A stretch of DNA of 64,000 bases from Rhizophagus irregularis (Eukaryota; Glomeromycota; Glomeromycetes; Glomerales; Glomeraceae), in contig NC_089439.1 in assembly GCF_026210795.1 (NCBI RefSeq), positions 992,001 through 1,056,000 on the forward strand. Direction: 5' to 3'. Below, in pieces: positions 32,561 through 40,642 of the stretch. Each line of letters opens with the position of its first letter. The stretch's first letter is position 1. The notes below the pieces were generated by a model. It was not told the origin of the DNA. It did not search any database and saw only the letters and a list, made by a program, of their open reading frames with translations. The translations under genes were made by a program, and so were the position numbers.

Positions 32561-35500
32561 TCTTCCAATCGGTCATTACTCCTCCTTTGGTCCAGTATTC
32601 TTCTACTGATTCATTTCCTCCACGTTGGCAAAGAGCATATACTCCTCTTTCTGACATCGATTCGTCCTATTATATACTTCGGTAATGTCTCCTATTCTGG
32701 CCGATGAATGGAAAAACACTATTAACTCTATGCCTAACAATAAAGCCTCTGGTCCTTCCAAGATCTCTTATGAGATGCTCAAACATTTAACTGGAGAAGC
32801 TTTTAATTTATCCCTTGTATTAGCCAACGCTTGCCTCATTCATGGAGATATTCCTGCTGATTGGCGTGAAGCGCTTGTAGTGCTCCGAAAAAAATCTGAT
32901 CTGATCAGATCAGATCAGATAAATTTAATCTGCAGTTCAAATTCAGATCAAAAAAAATTTGATCTGAACAAATCAGATTAGCTTCAGATCAAATCAGATC
33001 AGATCAGATCGGATTCAGATTTGGCTTATTTAAAATCTGAATCTGATCAGATTGAATCTGACAGATTTGATTCAGATTTCAGATTTGATTTTACTAATAA
33101 TTTCAGCCGAATTCATAATGCCGGCTGGAATTAATTCCTAATTTTTAACTCCAGCCAAAACGGATATGTCGATCATTTCCTTTTTTGGTGATAGCCGTTC
33201 CACAAAAATCGATTTTTATAGGAACCAAGTTGGCATTTTGTGTAACCTAAATTTCTTTTTTGGGAAATTCAATAATTCCTGCCAGAGTTAAGTGCATAAT
33301 TCTGGCCGAATTACATATTTACAAATTATAGCTTTAGAATTTATAATATATTTATTCAGATTCAAATCAGATTCAAATCAGATCAGATCAGATCCAGATC
33401 AGATCAGATTTAATCAGTTTTGAATCAGATCAGAATCATTTGAATAAAAATCCGATCGATCCAGATTAAATTTAAACCGATCTGATTCAGATCAGATCAG
33501 ATCAGATCAGATTTAATTAATTTCAGATCAGATTGAATCTAAGTAAAATCTGATCTGATCTGATCTGTTAGGAGCACTAAGCGCTTGTTTATCCCATTCC
33601 AAAGCCTCATGAATTTGACGCCCAATTGAAGAATACGCGACCTATCACTTTATTGGAAACAGTACGTAAATGTGTGGTTAAGGTCGTTACAACTCGACTT
33701 TCAAAAATCCTAGCTGACAATCAAGTGCTCCAAGGTGGTAATTTTGCTGGATTGCCAGGCGGTTCCACTGACATTCCTATTAAGATGCTGGATGCCATTA
33801 TTCATCAACGCCGTTTTGACAAATCTGATGACCAAGAATTATGGATTGTTTCTCAGGACATTTCTAAGGCCTTTGACTCAATTGATTTGAATATGCTTAG
33901 ATTGGCTCTAATCCGTCTACATATACCTTCTTTATTGATCAAATTTATCCTTAATCTTTTTACAAGACGTAATAATAAAATTATTACCCATCATGGTGAT
34001 ACTTCTGGATACAGAGTTAGAATTGGTATTAACCAGGGTGAAATCATTTCTCCATTATTATGGGTTATTTATTTGGATCCTTTGCTTACTACACTTAATC
34101 GAGAAGCTTGTGATCCTTTTACTTTGAAATCTTCTGCATTATTGGATTATTCTCCACTTGAATATGAACAACACAATCTTCCTGTTTCGCATATCACATT
34201 TATGGATGATTCTACTTTAATTGCTTCATCTAAACAAGGAATTGAAGATCGCCTTTCCATTACTGCTGAATTTTATACTTTAAATAATACTCAAGCAAAT
34301 TCAGCAAAATATATCCTTCTTTCTTCTGAACAATTCTCTCAAACTATAATGTTTGATCTTTCTCCATCTCCTTTAATTATGACTTCTACCCTTACTTTAA
34401 AGGCTTTATCCTTATCATCATCTTTCCGTTTTTTAGGTGTTTGGTTCTGCCTGTCGGCTTCTTCTCGCTTTGTTCACAACCAAACTACTTCCATGGTTAA
34501 AGATATGGCTGCTTTACTCAGTCCTAAAAAGCTTTTGGCTCAACACGTGGCTTATCTCTATAATGTTGTCTTGCTTCCGAGGCTTGAATTTCGCCTACAA
34601 ACCACATTATTTGCGGAATCTACCATTAATCGCATGGTTTCTCCAATGCTTTCTCTTATTCGACAAAAGGCTGGTCTTGCCTCAGTCACTCCTCTTTCAC
34701 ATTGTTGCCTTTCTCTATTCAACAAGCGTTTGGTCGATTTCTATCCTCCCATATGGCTTCATGGCAGAAAATATTTTTTCACCCTTCATATAAGCTTTTT
34801 GCCAATTATATGATTACTTATCTCCAAGGTTTTTTGGACTGTGATGCTTGCCCTTCTATTATTGACCTGGAACCATGGTCCCACACCTTTTCTTTGCGAA
34901 CACATTCTTTATTTAACTCTTTATTGTTCTCTTCTCGTTTAAATATCACGTGGTCTTTATCGTTCCGACCTCTGAGGAAAGATTTACGTCCGGCGATTCC
35001 ACTCCGGTCTATTTTACCTAAAGAATTATTTACTTCCATGAAAAATATTCGAAACAATTTTGGTACTCGTTTCCTTGCCCAACTGGTTTCTCCGTGTGGC
35101 TCTTGACTTCTCTCATGGAAAGATTTATGTTTTCTTAAACGAGTATCGAACAAAGGATCTGTGCCTGCGTGGTTTAATTATTTATTTAATTTTATTGTTA
35201 TTCCTGATTCACTTTCTTTTTTTATTTTACAACAATTTAGAATTCCTAGTTCTCATACTGTAGCTTCTATTTCTTTTATAGACATTAGTCGAAATTATTG
35301 GTTTAACCCTCAATGGGCTATTTCTTTTAATCGTAATACTAACTCTTTTCTTGTTGGCCGTGTGATTACTACCTATCCTGCTCCACGTAATGAAGCTCTT
35401 ATTTCACATTGGACTGCGTCTTCAGTAGATGACTTGCTTTCTGATTTTGTTGCATGCCAAGGTTGTGCCTCTGCTCTTCCGCGATCCTCTACCTCTAAGA

Positions 35501-35680
35501 CTCTCCTTAAACGATGTCCCTCTGAAGGATGTTTCTCTTATGTTCCATTATCAAGTCTGATCCGTTATCCTACGAAACCTCGTACTTATATACATGCGGA
35601 CACTCGTTCGGTTTCACTTTCTGCCTCGTTAGGCTATGCCAAATCTCTTTTACTATTTCATCTTTTTGCTCCGGATCGGC
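32561..35680 (+). pseudogene. 5'-truncated, frameshifted LINE ORF2
   Basis: Reading frames in order encode SPILADEWKNTINSMPNNKA (32685 on), then after a 702-bp insert KNTRPITLLETVRKCVVKVV, ISKAFDSIDLNMLRLAL and the polymerase motif FMDDSTLIASS (near 34200), then C-terminal parts in other frames (34702-35106, 35161-35670). The order matches the reverse transcriptase of the two full LINEs at 44411-60784, but the protein is clearly diverged. Frameshifts near 32685, 34700 and 35110 make it dead. The 5' end begins abruptly at the junction with the preceding element; RNase H is not present. Confidence 0.8.
32878..33579. mobile_element. 702-bp hAT-like element with GATCAGATC arrays
   Basis: Ends TAGTGCTCC...GGAGCACTA are inverted and AGCGCTTG is duplicated (32870-32877 and 33580-33587). 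Removing it restores the LINE frame at the PIPKPH motif. Both subterminal regions are runs of GATCAGATC / CAGATTTGATC motifs. The TAGTGCTCC start resembles the TAGTGCTTCGACC start of the element at 30751, so the two are probably moved by the same enzyme family. Confidence 0.85.
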
Positions 35681-36180
35681 GTCGTCGGGCTGGATGTGGG
35701 TCTCGCTACCGCTCCACCCACCTCGGCCTCATGGCCTCGCAGTACCTCCTTCCCCCCTACGGGGGATCAGGAATCCCCATATATCCGCCACAATCTGGGA
35801 CAACATATGGAACAAATATATATACCAAATAACTAGAAAACAATAGAAAAGGAAGGAATAATGGATATAATGAGAGGGTTGTCCCGGATGTGGCAGATGT
35901 GGCAGATGTTTCAGAAAAAATATGAGAGGACATCCCCCCAGAAAAAGTTTTATTTTTACCCCCCAGATCCGCCACATCCGGAACATCTGGAATAAGTCAG
36001 GATTCCGTCTAATAATCTATTGGAAGCAGTGAGACAGCAAACCAGGTAAATTAGTAGGTAAGCCCCTAGAAGGTCTATAGAGCCAGTAAGACCAACCCCG
36101 TCCCACCCCCGTCAGAAAAAATAAGTAATTGAACAATGGGTATTGAGAATAGAGCATATCAAGATAAGTTTAGAAGACAG
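35669..36180. other. GC-rich patch and non-coding junction
   Basis: From 35669 to 35790 the sequence is strikingly GC-rich for this window ('GGATCGGCGTCGTCGGGCTG', 'CCTCGGCCTCATGGCCTCGC'). It is followed (35880-36000) by imperfect inverted copies of CCGGATGTGGCAGATGT / ACATCTGG that may be part of a small element, and then by C-rich sequence up to the Zn-ribbon gene. No gene recognised. Confidence 0.4.
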
Positions 36181-36182
36181 TA

Positions 36183-36503
36183 CTAATCCGTCTTCCTCTT
36201 TTTTGCCTCCTTAAGGCATTTATCAATACACTGTTTACACGCATTATCAGAATCTAAGATTTTCTGTCCAAGTTTTTTGCATTGCCGATTGTAAGCCGTC
36301 TGCTGTCTCTTAGCAGCGGTTTCTTTCTTTTTCTCCTTAGTCTTCTTCTTGATTACCCAGTCTATTCCAGTAAAAGTATTCTTATGCATACCACAAATTG
36401 TGCAGTCACCATGCAGCCGGTAACGCCCATTTGTAGTCATATCTTGTATTTCACTAGCAGTCTCAGTTTCCTTCTTGCACTTTAGGCAGTAAAAACGTGT
36501 CAT
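36183..36503 (-). CDS. Small Zn-ribbon protein (DUF5679-like)
   Basis: 106 residues. The N-terminus reads MTRFYCLKCKKETE, then GRYRLHGDCTICGMHKNTF, giving the pairs CLKC and CTIC expected of a zinc ribbon. This pattern (YCxxC...GxxxxxGxCxxCGxxK) is common in short proteins of large DNA viruses and Polinton-like elements. The rest is lysine-rich with a second cysteine group (CKQCIDKCLKEAKKRK). It probably binds DNA or acts in transcription; that is inference. The start codon is 44 bp from the divergent integrase ATG at 36548. Confidence 0.65.
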   Translation of the reverse strand: MTRFYCLKCKKETETASEIQDMTTNGRYRLHGDCTICGMHKNTFTGIDWVIKKKTKEKKKETAAKRQQTAYNRQCKKLGQKILDSDNACKQCIDKCLKEAKKRKTD

Positions 36504-36547
36504 TTTAAGATTTGAAGTCTAAAACCATTCCTTTAATTTGTTGTAAT

Positions 36548-37639
36548 ATGTCACACTTAGAGAATTACTATAAGTACTACAATCTCTCCGGAGTACCAGC
36601 ACGAATTCTAAAAGGTGAAGAGCACTACAACCTATACAAAAAGCCCCTAAAGGAAAAGTCAACAGAACGCCCAAAGGTAATTGTATGGAAACCAAATGCA
36701 ACACATCAGGCAGATCTTGCAGAGATGCCAGTTGACCCCAAAGGATTCCACTATTTTCTCGTAGTGGTGGAAGTTGCAGGAAAGAGAGTTGATGCAGAAC
36801 CCCTAAAGGATAAGACTGCAAATAGAGTTCTAAACGGGTTTGTCAAAATCTACAGAAGAAATCGTATTAAGCCACCAACACACAGACTGGAGACAGACTC
36901 CGGATCAGAATTCACTAACGACCAGGTACGTGATTTTTTCCTGAACAGCCTAGGGGTAATGATGAGGTTCGGAGAGCCAGGAAGGCATAAACAGCAATCT
37001 TATGCTGAAAGAGCTATCCAAGCCATCCAAGAACCCCTTCTTAAACGAATGGTAGCACAGGAGTTGAAAACCGGGGTGACATCCGTGGAATGGTCAGAAG
37101 ATTTCCATAATATAGTGAGTAAAGTAAATGAACTCTGGCAGAGAAATCCCCCAGACATTCCGACAGGATCACCCAAAGTGTCAAAAAAGACGGATCTCCT
37201 CTCTGAAGGAGCACGTGTCAGAGTCAAGTTAGATGAACCTATTTCAGTACTCGGTAATAAACTTCACGGAAAATTCCGTACAGGAGACATAAGATGGAAC
37301 CCAAACATTCGTGTAATCAAAAAAATGATACTCTCACCCGAACAGCCTCCTACATATCTTCTTAATGGACCACATGGTCGATTAGGTGTATCCAGATGTG
37401 CATATACCCGAAAGGAATTGCAAGTAGTTCCTATTAATGAAAAGCCTCCACCTGACTCTGTGATAAGAGGACAACCTGAAAGATTTGTTCCTGAGCAGAT
37501 ACTTCGGCATCGCATTAGAAAAGGTCAAGACCAGTATTTGGTTAAGTGGGAGCGCTATCCAGACACTGAGGCTTCTTGGGAACCTGCTGACCGGTTGAAG
37601 GAGGATGTCCCTGACTTAATTCGCAAATTTTGGGAATAA
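36548..37639 (+). CDS. Retroviral-type (rve) integrase with chromodomain
   Basis: I start at the ATG at 36548, which gives 363 residues. Catalytic residues of the integrase core are visible as QADLAEM (D56), ETDSGSEF (D117) and SYAERAIQ (E154), a DDE triad with a spacing of 36 between the last two. After a linker with an SH3-like region ('LSEGARVRVKLDEP'), the C-terminus ends in a chromodomain (QYLVKWERYPDTEASWEPAD). Polinton integrases have this layout. It would join element ends to host DNA, and the chromodomain may direct it to marked chromatin. The gene ends 25 bp from the end of the opposing protease ORF. It lacks the usual neighbour of an LTR-element integrase (no reverse transcriptase), so a Polinton origin is the better reading. 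Confidence 0.9.
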   Translation: MSHLENYYKYYNLSGVPARILKGEEHYNLYKKPLKEKSTERPKVIVWKPNATHQADLAEMPVDPKGFHYFLVVVEVAGKRVDAEPLKDKTANRVLNGFVKIYRRNRIKPPTHRLETDSGSEFTNDQVRDFFLNSLGVMMRFGEPGRHKQQSYAERAIQAIQEPLLKRMVAQELKTGVTSVEWSEDFHNIVSKVNELWQRNPPDIPTGSPKVSKKTDLLSEGARVRVKLDEPISVLGNKLHGKFRTGDIRWNPNIRVIKKMILSPEQPPTYLLNGPHGRLGVSRCAYTRKELQVVPINEKPPPDSVIRGQPERFVPEQILRHRIRKGQDQYLVKWERYPDTEASWEPADRLKEDVPDLIRKFWE

Positions 37640-37664
37640 AAAAAAATAGAAGAATTAAAGGGTC

Positions 37665-38404
37665 TTATTTTTTATCCCCTCGATTAGCATCAGGAACTAT
37701 CGGGATAAAAACATTCTTCCCATCACAGGTAAAGGCTATATGTTCACGTGATTCATGGACATCATAATTGTAACGTTTCAGACACGTTCGGCTTAACCCA
37801 ATTTCCCTATGCTTGTAACCACTTAAGACTGCAAGGTCCTCAGTGATAGCATAATCAGGGGTAAGTTTGATTGTCACTCCCTTTACCATGCCGAATGTCC
37901 TACCTGTTCCTGAAGCACCAGATATGTTATATGTAATACTCTTGTCAATATCCAACCCTAATTCCTCAGCAGCTTCTCTCTGAATAAAAGACGCATTAGC
38001 ACAAGTGTCTGCTAAACACTGAATTGCTATTCCATTAACCTTCCCATCCAGTGCTAAAAGATCTTTAGTATTCTCTAAACGAGCTATGTCAATATCCATA
38101 GGATCATCTACCCTGATATCCTCTTCTTGTTCCTCCTCAACTAGGTCCTCCGGAATCTCTGTGACTTTTCTAGCAGACAATAACTCCTCCTGAAGAATCT
38201 CACGGAGTAATTTCCTAAAGTCTGCAGACCTTAACAGGCTTAATAAATCATTCTTAGTAACAGCTTTTGCAGGTGTAGACTTACTACCAGTAACTTTCAC
38301 AGGAATCTTAACAGGGGTTGCTTTGCCTTTCAATGGCACACTAGAAGAGCTAACTGCTGTCTTATTTGGGGACGACTTAAGAAGTTTTGAGATACTCAAA
38401 CCTA
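37665..38404 (-). CDS. Retropepsin-like aspartyl protease ORF (reached by -1 frameshift)
   Basis: About 244 codons with no usable ATG before DPMDID near codon 101. The N-terminal part is basic and proline/serine-rich, followed by helices and an acidic patch. The protease-like core begins LDGKVNGIAIQCLADTCANA, where D131 is the expected catalytic aspartate of a retropepsin monomer; the usual DTG/DSG is DTC here. A hydrophobic continuation (ASFIQREAAEELGL) is typical of retrotransposon proteases. The reading frame is exactly the -1 frame of the short ORF upstream, with A AAA AAG at the junction, so expression as a Gag-Pro extension is likely. Whether DTC is active is unknown. Confidence 0.7.
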
Positions 38405-38527
38405 CTTTTTTTTTGACCCAACACGAACCATATAGACATCACCATCTTTTTCTCTCAATTCTACCTTTTCACCAAAACTCGCAGTATCAATGTCCATAGC
38501 ATCATTATTAAGATCGAGGTTTCTCAT
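38402..38527 (-). CDS. Short bridging ORF between Gag and protease
   Basis: Starts with ATG at 38527 (MRNLDLNNDAMDID) and ends VGSKKK with TAG at 38402-38404. It lies in the same frame as the Gag ORF, separated only by TGA (38531-38533) and one codon. Its last codons form the heptamer A AAA AAG directly before its stop. It can be the readthrough continuation of Gag, a separate short peptide, or a segment cut off by a recent stop mutation. The DAMDID motif recurs as DPMDID in the protease ORF. Confidence 0.5.
   Translation of the reverse strand: MRNLDLNNDAMDIDTASFGEKVELREKDGDVYMVRVGSKKK
38405..38411 (-). promoter_or_regulatory. -1 frameshift heptamer A AAA AAG
   Basis: On the minus strand the zero-frame codons are TCA AAA AAA AAG TAG. 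A -1 slip on A AAA AAG gives GTA GGT TTG AGT as the next codons, which is the protease frame. The heptamer stands immediately before the zero-frame stop, the classical place for such a signal. I did not fold the downstream sequence to look for a stimulatory structure. Confidence 0.65.
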
Positions 38528-38530
38528 TGC

Positions 38531-39832
38531 TCAGGCCAAATCCAGATCATCACGTCTATCTTTAGCCTTCTGAAGTTGTTTTGTAAGTATTTTAGACGTC
38601 CCACTTTTATATCCCATAATAAGATCAATAGCATTTTGATGATCATCCAAAGTCCACTCAGGAGCATCAGGGTCATCACCAACATCATGATCTACATAAC
38701 CATCATCCCAATCAGGATCCTGAGAATCCTGAACAACACGTCTCTGTGGTTTTGGTCGAACAGGTTTAATCTGCTGTCTATAGACTGGTGGATTACGAAC
38801 TGGCCGAGCCTGTAATTGTTTAAATTGCACCTGAAAATTCTTGGTAAGTTCCTCAGCTTGAGCCTTAAGTAACTCTTGTAATTGTTCTTGAGTAACCCCA
38901 GATGACTTTGATGTCAGTACGACAGGTTCCTGTTTTCCTAACGGAGGTTGAGTTACATCACTGTAATCTGCTTGAAGTCGTCGATTTCTATCTTGTAACC
39001 CCAAGCGCATTTCAGCCCTTCTCCGTTCTAAATTTCTCAAATGTTTAACCAAGTCATCAGGATTAAGATTACTAAACCTTTCTGCTTCAAAAATATTATC
39101 AGCCGAAAGACCTCTAAAGAACTGGTCGATAATAAGATCATCAGTTAGTTTTAGTAATTTTCCAGCTCTCTTTACAGTTCTATAAAATGCATCGACTGGC
39201 TCATTTTCCTGATAAAGACTGTTAAAACGGATACGTTTCTTTTCATCTAAAATAGTTGGGAATTGTGTTCTAAGCCAATAAAATGCCTGGTTAGGTTTAA
39301 CACCTGGAAAAACTATAGAACGATTATTATTAGCAGCAACACCAGCATCTGCAGTAGCTGGAGCAGCTCTATCTGTCGAACGAGCACTAGCTCTTCCCCA
39401 AGCTTTATCTCCACCTATTAAATCATGGGTAGGAATAAATGCTGCTCTAATAGTTACTAATGCATTAGCTGCATCTGTAGCATGAACATGTGCTTCAGAC
39501 CCATTTACATAGGTACCTGCATTTGGTCCTCCTGCACCTTCTGGTATTACTAATGCTACAAAAGCAGCTAAATTAGCTCCACCTCTTGAAGTGATACCAG
39601 AAAGTTCCCAATTTTTTCCTGTAATTTCTCGATCAAACCATTCAGCCGCTTCACCAGCCATGCAGCTTCTAAGTATACCCATAGCTCTTTTCCAAGACTC
39701 TGGTGGTCCTCCAGCAGCATATGGGTTAAGATTAATAGTATCAAGATAACCCATGTAAAGCCTAACAAATGTATCAACATCATCAGTAGCTTTACCCTCA
39801 AAAATCGGCAATCCTATCGCAGTGGTAGCCAT
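38531..39832 (-). CDS. Gag-like capsid protein (Ty3-type)
   Basis: 433 residues from the ATG at 39832, or longer if made by frameshift from the preceding ORF. The N-terminal region reads LPIFEGKATDDVDTFVRLYM with 'AAEWFDREITG' after it, and the middle has RFNSLYQENEPVDAFYRTVK with DQFFRGLSADNIF following; this is the pattern of a retrotransposon Gag capsid domain. Between these lies an unusual glycine/alanine-rich insert (residues about 85-160). The C-terminal part is basic and proline-rich (QIKPVRPKPQRR), with an acidic tail, and has no CCHC zinc knuckle. It overlaps the coiled-coil ORF by 19 bp. Its place inside a Polinton-like gene set, without reverse transcriptase, is unexpected; capsid formation is inferred from the family. 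Confidence 0.75.
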   Translation of the reverse strand: MATTAIGLPIFEGKATDDVDTFVRLYMGYLDTINLNPYAAGGPPESWKRAMGILRSCMAGEAAEWFDREITGKNWELSGITSRGGANLAAFVALVIPEGAGGPNAGTYVNGSEAHVHATDAANALVTIRAAFIPTHDLIGGDKAWGRASARSTDRAAPATADAGVAANNNRSIVFPGVKPNQAFYWLRTQFPTILDEKKRIRFNSLYQENEPVDAFYRTVKRAGKLLKLTDDLIIDQFFRGLSADNIFEAERFSNLNPDDLVKHLRNLERRRAEMRLGLQDRNRRLQADYSDVTQPPLGKQEPVVLTSKSSGVTQEQLQELLKAQAEELTKNFQVQFKQLQARPVRNPPVYRQQIKPVRPKPQRRVVQDSQDPDWDDGYVDHDVGDDPDAPEWTLDDHQNAIDLIMGYKSGTSKILTKQLQKAKDRRDDLDLA

Positions 39833-40611
39833 ATCGACTCTAGTGGATTGTTTAAAAGAGGTGGAGGAGGGTTCAATTGTCTAATTCGAAACCATTGTAC
39901 CTGAATTCTAAGAGCAGCTATCTGTTGGAAAAGTCTATTTCTAAGTCTCCCTAATGTCTGAATCCCAAAACGCACCCTATTATTAGCATGTGCTAGCTGT
40001 GCATTAACCTGTCCAAGTTGCGCATTAACCAATACAAGTTGTCCTCCAGTCCGAGTAGCCCTCAGCCGCCAATGATTTAAAAGGATATTACCACGATTCA
40101 CAGCATTTTGAGCCTCATTACGATCCCTTACTGCTTGAGTATAATCTGCTTGTAATACATTATGTTCATGTCGTGCCTGATTACGTTCACCTATAGCCCG
40201 TCGACGAAGCTCTACCATAGTATCATAATCTCTTTGCAGGTTATGGTTTTCTTCTATGAAATTATCATTGGCAGCACGTATAATAACTAATTGACGTTCT
40301 AAATTAGTAAACGTTTCATCAAATGCATTTATCTTACCTTGTGCAAAAACTAACAAATCTTTTGTAATACCAAGTTCTTCATGTTTTGCTTTACAGCGAT
40401 ACATTAATATATTAATAATATGTTTGATTTGATTATTTGCCTCCTGTATCTCTGAATCAACAGTTAAACGACCCCTGGTAGTCAATAAATTTGCATGAGC
40501 CTTAAGTATTCTAACTAATTCATCATCGTCTTTTTCATTGACCAAGTGTGCAGGAGGCGGTCCAGTAGGTTCTGAAGGAGTATAAACTGGAATTGGTGTT
40601 GATGTCGACAT
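39814..40611 (-). CDS. Coiled-coil protein preceding Gag
   Basis: 265 residues, ATG at 40611. After a proline-rich start (IPVYTPSEPTGPPPAH), most of the protein is helical with heptad spacing and many Q, N, R and E residues (ERNQARHEHNVLQADYTQ; QLGQVNAQLAHANNRVRF). No enzyme motif. It ends PPPPLLNNPLESIWLPLR, and within that end lies T TTA AAC in frame, which would pass ribosomes into the Gag frame. It may form an N-terminal extension of Gag that promotes assembly (inference). The start is only 31 bp from the divergent ATPase start, so both genes share a very short promoter region. Confidence 0.65.
   Translation of the reverse strand: MSTSTPIPVYTPSEPTGPPPAHLVNEKDDDELVRILKAHANLLTTRGRLTVDSEIQEANNQIKHIINILMYRCKAKHEELGITKDLLVFAQGKINAFDETFTNLERQLVIIRAANDNFIEENHNLQRDYDTMVELRRRAIGERNQARHEHNVLQADYTQAVRDRNEAQNAVNRGNILLNHWRLRATRTGGQLVLVNAQLGQVNAQLAHANNRVRFGIQTLGRLRNRLFQQIAALRIQVQWFRIRQLNPPPPLLNNPLESIWLPLR
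39850..39856 (-). promoter_or_regulatory. -1 frameshift heptamer T TTA AAC
   Basis: On the minus strand the coiled-coil ORF reads CTT TTA AAC AAT. The heptamer T TTA AAC is in the correct phase; a -1 slip continues CAA TCC ACT AGA GTC GAT ATG GCT, which is the Gag frame with no stop before its ATG. The same heptamer is a well-known -1 signal of coronaviruses. No downstream pseudoknot was checked. Confidence 0.7.
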
Positions 40612-40642
40612 AGTATTTAAACTAAGTTAGAATAAAATTCAA
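40612..40642. promoter_or_regulatory. 31-bp gap between divergent coiled-coil and ATPase genes
   Basis: AT-rich, with TATTTAAAC near the minus-strand start side. Two start codons on opposite strands are separated by only 31 bases, so promoter elements must overlap coding sequence or transcripts must begin very close to the ATGs. Confidence 0.4.

Noticed and set aside
35729-35986. Hydrophobic minus-strand ORFs
   Set aside because: No start context, no motif, and they cross the GC-rich patch and the inverted CCGGATGTGG sequence.
36512-36547. Upstream extension of the integrase
   Set aside because: It begins with TTG; the ATG at 36548 is the first standard start and is placed properly after a short divergent gap.
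37665-40611. Interpretation of the Gag/protease block as an LTR retrotransposon
   Set aside because: No reverse transcriptase, no primer-binding site or LTRs seen, and the integrase is on the opposite strand with Polinton-type neighbours.
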